Origin: Candidatus Poribacteria bacterium
Lineage (GTDB): Bacteria; Poribacteria; WGA-4E; WGA-3G
NCBI GenBank assembly: GCA_022826805.1
Contig: JAJDUH010000026.1
Location: 1 to 64,000, forward strand
Length of the DNA stretch: 64,000 nucleotides
Reading direction: 5' to 3'
A model generated the notes under the pieces. The model searched no databases, was not told the DNA's origin, and was given only the letters and a program-made list of their open reading frames with translations. A program made the position numbers and the translations under genes. This document shows, in pieces, positions 26,821-35,306 of the stretch; positions within the stretch are counted from its first letter, which is position 1; the number at the start of each line of letters is the position of its first letter.

Positions 26821-27672
26821 TTAAACCCTCGCGAATTTCTGGAATCGCCTATCGGCGATGACTTCGCTGACGTAGATGTTGCCTTTTGAATCAATCCAGA
26901 TGCCGTGTGGAGAGTCGCTGAATTGCCCCGGAGCACTACCTTTCTCGCCCCAGCGTCCGATGACTTCACCGTCAAGCGTCATGATACTGATGCGTTGTCC
27001 ACCCTCGGCAATGTGGATGATGTTATCGCTATCAATAAAGAGATCATTCGGCGAGCGGAGGTCTGTCCACTCAGTTAGGTATTCACCTTTGTTGTTGAAA
27101 ATCTGGCAGCGGAGGTTGCCACGATCAAGAATATAGACGCGATCGTTATGGTCTACGGTGACATCGTGTGGCAGATTAAATTCTCCAGGTCCTGTGCCGG
27201 GTGCCCCCCACGAGACGATGACTTCACCATCTGCAGTCATTCGGTGGACGCGGGATTGCCCGTAGCCGTCAGAGACAAACATCTCGTCCCCTGATGCGGT
27301 GAGTACGGCGCGCGTCGGTTGATTAAATGGACCGCCTGGTGCCCCGGGTTGATTAACAGTGCCGAAAGTCTGCAACAATTCACCATCAAGGGAAAATTTT
27401 CGGACAGTGTGATCGACCGTGTCTGTGGTATAGATTTCGTCATCAGGGCTAATCCAGATGCCGTGTGGTTTCTGGAAGATATCCTTGCCCCATTCGGTGA
27501 CGAATGTGCCGTCCGCCTCGAAAACAAGCATAGCGGGTTGCGGGCTACGATTGAAGACGTAAACCCGATCATTTGAGTCGCACGCTACACCGGAGACGAG
27601 TCCGAGTTGGGGGATCATTCCCCAACCTTCTACGACTTCATATTGATAATCGCCTGTTCCAAAAGTTGCCAT
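26821..27672 (-). CDS. NHL-repeat beta-propeller protein
   Basis: 283 residues with about six NHL blades: FQKPHGIWISPDDEIYTTD, FNQPTRAVLTASGDEMFVSD, FNLPHDVTVDHNDRVYILD, SPNDLFIDSDNIIHIAE and SDSPHGIWIDSKGNIYVSE. There is no signal peptide, so it is either cytoplasmic or exported by another route. It resembles peptidyl-alpha-hydroxyglycine lyase-like propellers that bacterial annotations call 6-bladed beta-propeller, but catalytic residues cannot be assigned. AGGAGG 9 nt before the ATG. Six bases separate it from the NicO permease gene, suggesting cotranscription. Confidence 0.87.
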   Translation of the reverse strand: MATFGTGDYQYEVVEGWGMIPQLGLVSGVACDSNDRVYVFNRSPQPAMLVFEADGTFVTEWGKDIFQKPHGIWISPDDEIYTTDTVDHTVRKFSLDGELLQTFGTVNQPGAPGGPFNQPTRAVLTASGDEMFVSDGYGQSRVHRMTADGEVIVSWGAPGTGPGEFNLPHDVTVDHNDRVYILDRGNLRCQIFNNKGEYLTEWTDLRSPNDLFIDSDNIIHIAEGGQRISIMTLDGEVIGRWGEKGSAPGQFSDSPHGIWIDSKGNIYVSEVIADRRFQKFARV

Positions 27673-27686
27673 GGTAATGCCTCCTA

Positions 27687-27935
27687 TTAGGTGCCAATAT
27701 CTATGTGTTTAGCGACGATAGTTTTGAGGATCTGTACAATACGCTCCGCTTCCCAAAAACCGTTATAAGTCTTTGAGAGCTCAACAGTGAACTTGGGTTT
27801 CTCCGTTTCAATGTCTCGAACAATCCCATAAACAAACGTCCAGCTGTCAGCAACGGTATAACATCCAAAAATTTCCTGTTCCGGTTATTCCCATAAGTAT
27901 TTTTCAGTACACTTCAAAAGGACTTCAAATTCCAT
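27687..27935 (-). pseudogene. Small hypothetical gene interrupted by an in-frame TAA
   Basis: Reading the minus strand from ATG 27935 gives 82 codons to the TAA at 27687-27689, with one internal TAA at 27885-27887 (codon 17). Both sides look like one protein: MEFEVLLKCTEKYLWE before, and PEQEIFGCYTVADSWTFVYG, IETEKPKFTVELSKTYNGFW and ILKTIVAKHIDIG after. The length of continuous plausible protein in one frame argues for a recently broken gene or a base-call error. I do not recognise the family. Confidence 0.6.
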
Positions 27936-27967
27936 GATACCTAATTTTCGGATATATTGCAACCCCT

Positions 27968-29779
27968 TTAAAACACTCCATTTAAAAATAAAACTGCGCG
28001 TATGAAATCCGCTTCCTGAAATCCGGTGGCATAGAGGACATTAGTTTCATCAATATATGTGTATCTATTCCTGCCGAAAAAGTGTGTGATTTCAAAATTC
28101 AAACGGAACGTCCGACTCAAGTCGTAATATATGCCTGCTCCCCAGTCAGAGAGGTTGGCGTTGAAGTCGAAGAATCGGGAATTGAATCGGTCGAGGGCAT
28201 TATTGATGAAATCGACGCGGACGATGCTAAAGTAGACAAATGCGCGTGCTTCTCGGTAATTATAGAGACTATGGTCGCGTATCCACGTGAAATCGAGTTG
28301 GACGCGATCGTCCCAAGTCGTCTCGGTTGTTCTATCGTCTTGGTTGAAACGTCCACGGAAATCCTCAAAATCTCGTGCGCGATAGTAGCTTGTATCGGTT
28401 GCCCGGATGAAAGTGAGCTGATTGGAGAGGGCGAGTCGATACGCTTCACTGATGTCGTAAGAGAAGATTAGGTTTGCATTGACGGCATCCTGGATAATCT
28501 GTTCGTCAAAATCGGACTTGGTATAGAGATCTGCGTCTAAGTCATCCTGATTGTCGATTTCAACATCTTGTAGATCGCGCGTATACCGAAGCTTGAGTTC
28601 TGTTTGGAACATCGGAGAAATGAGGGAATGCGTCGGGGTATACTTTCTAAACCGCAATTCCGCCGGGTTAAGGTAGTAAAGATTCCCAGTGTTATCAATT
28701 CCCTTGAGTTGGAGCGCGACATCAGTTTCCGCTTCCCGCTGGAATGGAATAAGGAGTTTTTGGGTATATGCGCCATCTGCGGCGAATCGTTGAATCCGTC
28801 TCAGGCGGTAACGAAACAAGCGAGTATCATCGGTATAGCGCCGCGTCGGATCGTCGAGTCGCGTTGGAAGCGTGGAGACGAAATCCTTGAGATATTTCGC
28901 TGTATCGGCGACAAGCAGCGTTCCATCTTCCAACGCTGCTATTCTGAAGGGTTCGATAAATTGCCCGGGTGCATTTCCATATTCGCCGAAAGCGTGCAAG
29001 AATTTCCCTTCGGTACTATATTTCAGGATCCGATGTCTCTTTTCGTCAACAATATAGAAGTCTCCAGTTTTATCGACTGCTATATCGACAGGATAGACGG
29101 GGTGTCCTGCCCCAGGTTGGGCGAGAGGATAACGGGCAATCGGCTTGCCGTTCATATCCAGTTTAAAGATGAGTTTCTTTGGTCCGGTATCACAGACGTA
29201 GAGATTGCCGTGTAAATCTACGGTCAATAAAAAATTCCGTTTTGTGTTGCCTTGTGGAATGAGCAAGGCATAATTGCCGTCGGCATCAAGTCCCGGGCTG
29301 GCTGCCTCAAGGGGTGCTATCCGTTTGCTGAAATCTTGAATTGGGTATGTTGCGACGAAGGCACCTTGTGCGTCAAATTTATGGATGCATGGACCGTAGT
29401 TGAAGATTTTTGGTTTTGATGTTGCTTGCGGGTCTGTGTCGGAAATCTCCATGAACATCCAATCCATTACATAGATGGCACTGTCCGTTCCTATAGCAAT
29501 ATCGGTGGGGTTGATGAACCGAAACTCTCTCTTTTCCTCCATCTGGATATCGAATACAAAACTTCCAGTTTCATCGAATTTCTGGATTCTGAAGTTATCC
29601 GTATCTGTAACGTAGATAGCACCGTCAGGTCCAAACGCCACAAACAAGGTTGTTGCGAATTGTGCCTGTCCTTCTCCTTTTTCGCCGAACTCACTAACAA
29701 ATTTAAATTCTTGAGCGGCGTTTATGTGCATCGGAATCAGGAGCAGAAGACAGAGCACTAAATTTTTTAGGCTAAACAT
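27968..29779 (-). CDS. Exported NHL propeller with C-terminal outer-membrane barrel-like region
   Basis: 603 residues. The signal peptide is LVLCLLLLIPMHINA. Residues about 25-330 form an NHL propeller (ATTLFVAFGPDGAIYVTD, FINPTDIAIGTDSAIYVMD, VYPVDIAVDKTGDFYIVD, FIEPFRIAALEDGTLLVAD). The last 180 residues change to alternating aromatic/polar strands (YRLALSNQLTFIRATDTSYY, VQLDFTWIRDHSLYNYREA, AGIYYDLSRTFRLNFEITHF) and end in LFLNGVF with a C-terminal Phe, the pattern of an outer-membrane beta-barrel. The two parts could make a surface or periplasmic propeller anchored by a small barrel. No good ribosome binding site is visible before ATG 29779. Confidence 0.75.
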   Translation of the reverse strand: MFSLKNLVLCLLLLIPMHINAAQEFKFVSEFGEKGEGQAQFATTLFVAFGPDGAIYVTDTDNFRIQKFDETGSFVFDIQMEEKREFRFINPTDIAIGTDSAIYVMDWMFMEISDTDPQATSKPKIFNYGPCIHKFDAQGAFVATYPIQDFSKRIAPLEAASPGLDADGNYALLIPQGNTKRNFLLTVDLHGNLYVCDTGPKKLIFKLDMNGKPIARYPLAQPGAGHPVYPVDIAVDKTGDFYIVDEKRHRILKYSTEGKFLHAFGEYGNAPGQFIEPFRIAALEDGTLLVADTAKYLKDFVSTLPTRLDDPTRRYTDDTRLFRYRLRRIQRFAADGAYTQKLLIPFQREAETDVALQLKGIDNTGNLYYLNPAELRFRKYTPTHSLISPMFQTELKLRYTRDLQDVEIDNQDDLDADLYTKSDFDEQIIQDAVNANLIFSYDISEAYRLALSNQLTFIRATDTSYYRARDFEDFRGRFNQDDRTTETTWDDRVQLDFTWIRDHSLYNYREARAFVYFSIVRVDFINNALDRFNSRFFDFNANLSDWGAGIYYDLSRTFRLNFEITHFFGRNRYTYIDETNVLYATGFQEADFIRAVLFLNGVF

Positions 29780-29829
29780 TTGCTATTCTTTATATGAGTG
29801 CGTGACTTTCCCATGCAGCAGCTATTTTA

Positions 29830-30246
29830 TTATTTTGGTGCATTCTCGTGTGTTTTTCGGATATTATCTAAGATGCCGTTGATAAATTTAGGCGAATCTG
29901 GGGTGCTGTAAGATTTGGCGATCTCAATAGCCTCGTCGATTGCGGTTGCCGGGTCAACGTCATTGAGATAAAGAATCTCATAGGTGGCACATCGCAGGAT
30001 AGAAAGATCTACGATGGGCATCCGGTGGAGTTTCCAGTTCTTAGAGGTATTTTGGAGCAATGTATCAATCGCCTCAAGATGTGCGGTGGTGCCTTCAACA
30101 AGTTGGGTGGCGAAGGGACGAAGTTCTGATGATGCTTCTTGGCTCTGCCAAAACCGTTCCATGACGACTTTCACCGGCATCGTGGTGAGTTGAATTTGAT
30201 ATAGCATCTGCATCGCAGCGATGCGCGATTGTCTGCGAGAGGACAT
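29830..30246 (-). CDS. nusB: Transcription antitermination factor NusB
   Basis: 138 residues, normal for NusB. The N-terminal SRRQSRIAAMQMLYQIQL and the C-terminal DLSILRCATYEILYLNDV, ATAIDEAIEIAKSYSTPDSP and FINGILDNI are family signatures. NusB binds NusE (S10) and boxA RNA to prevent termination in rRNA operons. AAGGA 6-7 nt before the ATG. It is not next to ribH here; it stands alone behind a consensus promoter at 30316-30344. Confidence 0.95.
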   Translation of the reverse strand: MSSRRQSRIAAMQMLYQIQLTTMPVKVVMERFWQSQEASSELRPFATQLVEGTTAHLEAIDTLLQNTSKNWKLHRMPIVDLSILRCATYEILYLNDVDPATAIDEAIEIAKSYSTPDSPKFINGILDNIRKTHENAPK

Positions 30247-30315
30247 TACATTTCCTTGTTCTAATCTTTATCGCTACCGCGAGCGGTATTCGCCACTGCG
30301 GATGTATTATCTTGT

Positions 30316-30344
30316 ATTATACGCTATTTCGGGCGGTGTGTCAA
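30316..30344 (-). promoter_or_regulatory. Consensus sigma70 promoter of nusB
   Basis: On the minus strand TTGACA (30339-30344), 17-nt spacer, TATAAT (30316-30321): a perfect match to both hexamers. The leader is about 65 nt. Confidence 0.88.
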
Positions 30345-30354
30345 GTTAGTTTTG

Positions 30355-30445
30355 AGTTATTGGTTGTCGGCTGTCAGCAGTCGGTTGTCAGAATCAGGAT
30401 TCACAGGATTTTAGGATTGGCAGGATTATTGAATTCCAATTGATT
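30355..30445. repeat. Heptamer array and CAGGATT repeat
   Basis: GGTTGTCGGCTGTCAGCAGTCGGTTGTCAG-type heptamers (about 30360-30390) are followed by four spaced copies of (C/T)AGGATT (30396-30427). This fills the space between the divergent nusB and ggt promoters. Confidence 0.5.
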
Positions 30446-30544
30446 GAGAAGTATCATTTTTGGAATGAATGCGCTATTTCTTAAAGTTCATGAAAAAAAG
30501 TATAGTCCATAGTCGCTTGATTTTCGTCATAATTAGTGGGAAAC

Positions 30545-30573
30545 TTGACAATTCTGTGAAAAACCTGTAAAAT
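30545..30573 (+). promoter_or_regulatory. Sigma70 promoter of the gamma-glutamyltransferase gene
   Basis: TTGACA (30545-30550), 17-nt spacer, TAAAAT (30568-30573), about 28 nt before the presumed transcription start region of the GTG-initiated gene at 30608. Confidence 0.8.
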
Positions 30574-30607
30574 CTCACGTATTATTCTTGGGTGAAAGGA
30601 AAGACCT

Positions 30608-32209
30608 GTGAATCTACGCAAAAGAGACTACGGTACTGTTGTTGGACCGCATCCTCGTACTGCCCAGGCGGGATTCGAGATGCTGCTTGCAGGTGGGAAC
30701 GCCGTCGATGCGGCTGTTGCTGCAGCGTTCGCAGAGGGAGTCGTTGAACCCTCACACAACGGCATTGCAGGATACGGAGGCTGTGTGCTTATCTATCGCA
30801 AGAAAACACAGGATGTTATCGCGATAGATTATAACACCGCAGCACCGGCTGCTGCGTCTGAAGATATGTTTACGATTGAAGATGCTCCCGATGCGGTTGC
30901 GGGCTATCGTGTGCCGGGACGTGTAAACGTTCATGGACCACAGGCCATTGGGGTGCCGGGAGTCGTGGCTGGCTTGTGCCTGATGTTGGACGAATTCGGA
31001 AGTCTACCGCTCGCGGATGTGATCAGACCGGCTATCAATTCGGCACGCTACGGCTACGCACCGAACAGTGCGAATCGCGGTGGCATGGCTGGGAACGCAG
31101 AACGGTGGAAAAAAGAGTTTCCAGAGACGGCGCGTGTTTTTCTGAAAAATGGAAGTGCTCCGAAGAAAGGGGAGACGCTCACTAACCCCGAACTTGCCCG
31201 AACTTTGGAGGCGGTCGCCGAAGGCGGGCGTGAAGCCTTTTACGAAGGCACAATAGCTGAAACAATTGCGAATTACATTCAGGAATCAGGTGGATGCCTA
31301 ACCACCGATGATCTGAGGAACTCCCGTCCTTTTATTACAGAACCCTATAAAATTCAGTATCGAGGTTATTCGGTTTATACTGCACCGCTCGGTGCAGGTG
31401 GGTTGACTACTTTGCAGATGCTCCGCTTGGTAGAGGAATTTGACACGCCAGCGATGTCGGTTGCCGAAAGGTTTCATCTTTTCGCTGAAGCAATGAAAGT
31501 TTGCTGGCCCGAAAGGCTCCGTCGATTTGGGGATCCGAAGTTCGTTGACATAGACATCACAGCCGAACTCTCGGATAGTTTTACAGCTACACTCAGCAAA
31601 CAACTGAAGAATGGACTTGAATCACCACAACCTGGGGAGGTCGTTTATTACGAGCCAATGAATTGCACAAGTCATATTTCTACTGCAGACGCGGAAGGGA
31701 ATATGGTATCTCTGACACAGACTCATGGTGGTGGATTCGGTTCAATGGTAACGGTGCCAGGAACAGGATTGCTCTTTGGACACGGTGTTGGACGTTTTGA
31801 TCCGAGACCCGGTATAGCGAACTCAATCGGACCGAGTAAACGTCCGCTTCACAACATGGCACCGTTCCTTGCCACGCGGGATGGCAATCCTTTTGCCACT
31901 TACGGTATACCCGGCGGCAGGACTATTCCAAATAACCAACTAAACATCAGTGTTAGCCTAATGGATCTTCAGACCTCTATGCAGTCTGCGTTGGATGCGC
32001 CGAGGCTTCACACTGACGGCGCAGAACCGATTCAGGTCGAACCTCGTGCAGGCGAAGAGACGCTTGCCGCGTTGCAGGATCTCGGGCACGAAGTCACGCC
32101 AAGCGCTGGCATCGGTGGTCCAGGACACGGTATTCGTGTATCGGAAGATGGAAATCGCCATGACGGTGGGACCGATCCACGAGGCGAAGGCAAGGTAATG
32201 GGAAAATAA
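30608..32209 (+). CDS. Gamma-glutamyltransferase family protein
   Basis: 533 residues starting at GTG with GAAAGGAAAG upstream. Ntn-hydrolase precursor: AQAGFEMLLAGGNAVDAAVA at the N-terminus, HGPQAIGVPGVVAGLCLML, and the autoprocessing site at Thr354 in CTSHISTADAEGNMVSLTQT, where the Thr would become the N-terminal nucleophile of the small subunit. YGIPGGRTIPNNQ is the late glycine-rich motif. No signal peptide is visible, unlike classical periplasmic GGT, so it may be a cytoplasmic gamma-glutamyl hydrolase or an acylase of the family. The SDR gene follows after a 12-15 nt gap and is probably in the same operon. Confidence 0.9.
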   Translation: MNLRKRDYGTVVGPHPRTAQAGFEMLLAGGNAVDAAVAAAFAEGVVEPSHNGIAGYGGCVLIYRKKTQDVIAIDYNTAAPAAASEDMFTIEDAPDAVAGYRVPGRVNVHGPQAIGVPGVVAGLCLMLDEFGSLPLADVIRPAINSARYGYAPNSANRGGMAGNAERWKKEFPETARVFLKNGSAPKKGETLTNPELARTLEAVAEGGREAFYEGTIAETIANYIQESGGCLTTDDLRNSRPFITEPYKIQYRGYSVYTAPLGAGGLTTLQMLRLVEEFDTPAMSVAERFHLFAEAMKVCWPERLRRFGDPKFVDIDITAELSDSFTATLSKQLKNGLESPQPGEVVYYEPMNCTSHISTADAEGNMVSLTQTHGGGFGSMVTVPGTGLLFGHGVGRFDPRPGIANSIGPSKRPLHNMAPFLATRDGNPFATYGIPGGRTIPNNQLNISVSLMDLQTSMQSALDAPRLHTDGAEPIQVEPRAGEETLAALQDLGHEVTPSAGIGGPGHGIRVSEDGNRHDGGTDPRGEGKVMGK

Positions 32210-32224
32210 CAGGAGAATCTGGTG

Positions 32225-33013
32225 ATGGCTTTCCGCGACGATGTCCTCGCGGGATTACATATTGTAATTTCTGGAGGGTGTGGGGCAATCGGGCTTGGCA
32301 TTGTTAAGAAATTAACAACGCACGGGGCAAACGTAACCGTGAATGATATTCTGTCGGACGAACCGGCAACAGATCGACTTACACAGCATGGGATCGACAC
32401 AGAGAAACTCTATTATGTTAATGCGGACTTAACGGATCCCGGTGAAACTGATATGTTGATAAGTGTTGCGCGCGAACGGTTTGGACCTATCCACGTCGCG
32501 CTTTGCCATATCGGTATGGTAATCCCGAAACCTTTGTTAGAATACAACACAGAAGAGTGGGACGAAACAATGGCTGTCAATGTCCGGACAGCGTTTCTAC
32601 TGGGCAGCGCTGCCTCCCGTTCAATGCTTGAAGATGGTGTTAAAGGACAACTTATTTTTACGACATCTTGGGTCGCAGATGTGCCGTGGCCGGAGATTGG
32701 ACCGTATAATGCAAGCAAGGCGGCGATGAAGCAGTTAATGCGTTCCTTCGCACGCGAATTAGCAGATAAAGGTATCCGCGCAAATGCGGTTGCCCCTGGC
32801 ATTGTTAGTGTCGGGCTTGCAAAACAACAATGGGATACGGATCCAACTTATCGTGCGCGTGCGCAGAAAGCGATTCCACTGGGCGTTATGCAACCGCTTG
32901 ATTCGGTGGCAAACGCTTTTTTGTTTTTGTGCAGCTCGGCTGCAGATTATATGACTGGGACAGAGCTACTCGTAGACGGTGGATGTAGCCTGTACCCAAT
33001 GGATGACGCTTAG
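32225..33013 (+). CDS. Short-chain dehydrogenase/reductase (SDR)
   Basis: 262 residues, classical SDR. The nucleotide-binding loop is SGGCGAIGLGIVKKL (a variant of TGxxxGIG), the catalytic Ser lies in IFTTSWVAD, and the Tyr-x-x-x-Lys is PYNASKAAM. The C-terminal part ADYMTGTELLVDGGCSLYP is the usual ending. AGGAG precedes both GTG 32222 and ATG 32225; I take the ATG. It is co-transcribed with the gamma-glutamyltransferase gene by spacing, but a shared pathway is not evident. Confidence 0.88.
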   Translation: MAFRDDVLAGLHIVISGGCGAIGLGIVKKLTTHGANVTVNDILSDEPATDRLTQHGIDTEKLYYVNADLTDPGETDMLISVARERFGPIHVALCHIGMVIPKPLLEYNTEEWDETMAVNVRTAFLLGSAASRSMLEDGVKGQLIFTTSWVADVPWPEIGPYNASKAAMKQLMRSFARELADKGIRANAVAPGIVSVGLAKQQWDTDPTYRARAQKAIPLGVMQPLDSVANAFLFLCSSAADYMTGTELLVDGGCSLYPMDDA

Positions 33014-33091
33014 CTTTCATAAGGAATAGACAAAACAAATTTTTCGTGTGGTTTGGTAAGTAGACTTCGGTATATATGATTTTGGTCTGTC

Positions 33092-33205
33092 TTAAGACCA
33101 AAGTTCAGCACCGAAATCTTTCGGTATCAATCGGAAAATTCCAAGCGCGTTTTCCGATGTGATTTCAATTGCGTGTTTCGTAAGAGACGCGAAAAGACGG
33201 AGAAA
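33092..33205 (-). pseudogene. Possible remnant of an amidohydrolase-type gene C-terminus
   Basis: In the gap before the Rieske gene, the minus strand reads RLFASLTKHAIEITSENALG then IFRLIPKDFGAELWS and a stop at 33092-33094, with a stop codon about 38 codons upstream. The stretch E-x-x-x-x-N-A-L-x-I-F-x-L is the usual end of amidohydrolase-2 proteins. There is no start and no room for a full gene, so it would be a decayed fragment. This could also be chance. Confidence 0.3.
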
Positions 33206-33207
33206 TT

Positions 33208-33534
33208 ATGTCACAATTCGTAAAAGCCGCGACAACCGACCAGATTCAGCCCGGCAAATGTCTCGGCGTAAAAGTTGAAGGCGTTTTCATCGGTATCTAC
33301 AACGTAAAAGGCGAGTACTACGCCATGAACAATATCTGCCCGCACCTCGGTGGAGTTTTGAGTTACGGTTTCTTAGACGGTACATGTGTTACGTGCCCGC
33401 TCCACATGTGGGAATTTGATGTGACAACGGGTGAGTGTGTATGGCCAGGTGAGGATAAACTACCGACATACGCTGTTAAAGTTGAGGGTGAAGATATCCT
33501 TGTGGATGTCGAAACACCGGTACAAGGTAATTAG
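33208..33534 (+). CDS. Rieske [2Fe-2S] ferredoxin-type protein
   Basis: 108 residues. The cluster ligands are Cys-x-His in NNICPHLGG and Cys-x-x-His in VTCPLHMWEF, the standard Rieske pattern of ferredoxin components of ring-hydroxylating and nitrite reductase-like systems. No transmembrane anchor is present. CGGAG 6 nt before the ATG. It probably delivers electrons to an oxygenase that is not in this window, since none of the adjacent genes is a Rieske oxygenase. Confidence 0.93.
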   Translation: MSQFVKAATTDQIQPGKCLGVKVEGVFIGIYNVKGEYYAMNNICPHLGGVLSYGFLDGTCVTCPLHMWEFDVTTGECVWPGEDKLPTYAVKVEGEDILVDVETPVQGN

Positions 33535-33608
33535 TCCGGGCGTTGTACGTAGATTTTGGTAAGGCGGCGTGATCGTGTAATCGCGCCTTTTGAATAGGAG
33601 AAGAGAAT

Positions 33609-34562
33609 ATGGCGTATCTGCTCACCGGTGGTATGGGATGCATCGGTACTTATGTGATCCGCGACCTGTTGGCTGCCGGTGAAAAGGTAGTCGTTTACGA
33701 TTTCGCTTACGACTTAACCATTCCAAAGATGGTTCTCACGGATGAACAGTTGGACAACTTTACCTTTGTGCAGGGGGATATTACCGATCTGCCGCACGTT
33801 TTACGCACTGTCCAAGAACATGAGATTGATCGGATTATTCATCTCGCCTCATGGCAGGTCCCAGCGTGTAATGCGAATCCGCCGCAGGCACTAAAAGTGG
33901 TTTGTGAAGGGACAATTAATATACTGGAGGCGGCGCGTATTTTCAAACTTAAACGGGTCGTGTGGGCAAGCAGTGTCGCTGTCTTCGGTTCACCAGAGGA
34001 TTACAACCACCAACAGATTCTCAACGATGCGCCGCACTATCCAAAGTTCATCTATGGCGCATGTAAATCCCTCAACGAGAAGTACGCAACGCACTATTTT
34101 GATACTTATGGGGTTGACTCAATCGGACTTCGGTTTACTGCCGTTTATGGTGTCGGTAGAACGCGAGGCATGAGTTCATTCACGACCCAAATGATTGAGG
34201 CAGTGGCGTTAGGTAAACCGCATGTCTGTCCGTTCGGCGATGATGCTGTGGATTGGCAGTATGTGGAAGATGTTTCGCGTTCGATTGTGCTGGCGTGCAC
34301 CTGTCCTACAACAGAGACACGCGTCTTCAATGTAAAAGGCGGGATTCGACCGGTTAAGGACGGTGTCTCCTATCTTAAGACGTTGGTACCAGAGGCGCAG
34401 ATTACGCTGGAGCCAGGCGTGTTCGGCATCTCATGGGATTATGACGCAACGCCTATCGCTGAGGAGATGGGGTTCACGCCTGACTATACAATGGAACAAG
34501 GAATTCTGAAAACGTTTAACCGTTTCCGGGAGCGTGCTGGGTTGGCACAGATTGCACCATAG
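33609..34562 (+). CDS. NAD-dependent epimerase/dehydratase (extended SDR)
   Basis: 317 residues. The N-terminal motif GGMGCIGTYVIRDLL is the extended-SDR GxxGxxG, the catalytic region shows WASSVAVFGSP (Ser/Thr) and FIYGACKSLNEKY (Tyr-x-x-x-Lys). The domain for sugar nucleotides follows (GLRFTAVYGVGR). It most resembles UDP-glucose 4-epimerase/nucleoside-diphosphate-sugar epimerases, with the substrate unknown. TAGGAG lies 9 nt before the ATG. It is 74 nt downstream of the Rieske gene in the same direction. Confidence 0.88.
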   Translation: MAYLLTGGMGCIGTYVIRDLLAAGEKVVVYDFAYDLTIPKMVLTDEQLDNFTFVQGDITDLPHVLRTVQEHEIDRIIHLASWQVPACNANPPQALKVVCEGTINILEAARIFKLKRVVWASSVAVFGSPEDYNHQQILNDAPHYPKFIYGACKSLNEKYATHYFDTYGVDSIGLRFTAVYGVGRTRGMSSFTTQMIEAVALGKPHVCPFGDDAVDWQYVEDVSRSIVLACTCPTTETRVFNVKGGIRPVKDGVSYLKTLVPEAQITLEPGVFGISWDYDATPIAEEMGFTPDYTMEQGILKTFNRFRERAGLAQIAP

Positions 34563-34616
34563 ATAGGGGCGGAACGTGTCCCACCCCTACGGCATCACGT
34601 TAATTGATCACCAAAC

Positions 34617-35306
34617 TTAGTAATACTTTTTCATTTGTGCCCAAGTGGCGGCTAACTTTCCTCGTGCGTCAACGGTGAGTACCTGTTCCCAGGGGATATT
34701 TCTGCCTCTGGAATCAGCCTGATGTATATCGTCAAAGTTCGGATGCCCCCACCCACCACTATTTTGATCAACAACGACAATTTGGGCAGTATCGCCTTTC
34801 AATCCAGAAAGATCCCACTCTACCCGTGCCATGGTTTCGGTAGCCTTACCAGTTGATGTTCGTACAACTTTACCTTTAATCTCTAAGTTAACACTACATG
34901 GACCAGGATCGTCCTTCCACGGGTGGTTACCGCCGCCGATGAGGAAATTCATCGTTTCTCCAACGATCGTGAACTCCATAGAGGTAAGGGTGCCTTGGGG
35001 CCCATCGCCTTGCGTACCCCCTGGATTCTGTCCGAGTTTTTTTCCTATTTTGGGACCCTGGTACTTTTCGTATAAACCTAACCACCAGTCTCCCTGATGT
35101 TGAGAGGGCTGACCGCGGTTTCGCGCCGTTGGATTATCACCCCAAGTGGGTTGGAAGTCGAATGCCTCGCCATCTGCTTCCCAATCAGTGAGGTCACCTG
35201 TCTCGAAATCGTTGTTAAACGCCCGCGCTGAAGCAAGGTTAACAGGTAGAACAAACAGCATCAGGAGGACGGATGGAATCATGAGGGAAATAAAGATTTT
35301 CTTCAC
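34617..35306 (-). CDS. Small secreted protein, GH32-ending-like beta-sandwich, with C-terminal KLAATWA tag
   Basis: 229 residues; GTG start at 35306 with AAGGAG 8 nt upstream. The signal peptide is IPSVLLMLFVLPVNLASARA. The body (FNNDFETGDLTDWEADGEAF, LTSMEFTIVGETMNFLIGGG, GGWGHPNFDDIHQ) has the look of the beta-sandwich module found behind glycoside hydrolase family 32 and other secreted enzymes, probably a carbohydrate or surface-binding domain. There is no catalytic domain. It ends in DARGKLAATWAQMKKYY, matching the other tagged proteins with Gly replaced by Ala. Confidence 0.75.
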   Translation of the reverse strand: MKKIFISLMIPSVLLMLFVLPVNLASARAFNNDFETGDLTDWEADGEAFDFQPTWGDNPTARNRGQPSQHQGDWWLGLYEKYQGPKIGKKLGQNPGGTQGDGPQGTLTSMEFTIVGETMNFLIGGGNHPWKDDPGPCSVNLEIKGKVVRTSTGKATETMARVEWDLSGLKGDTAQIVVVDQNSGGWGHPNFDDIHQADSRGRNIPWEQVLTVDARGKLAATWAQMKKYY

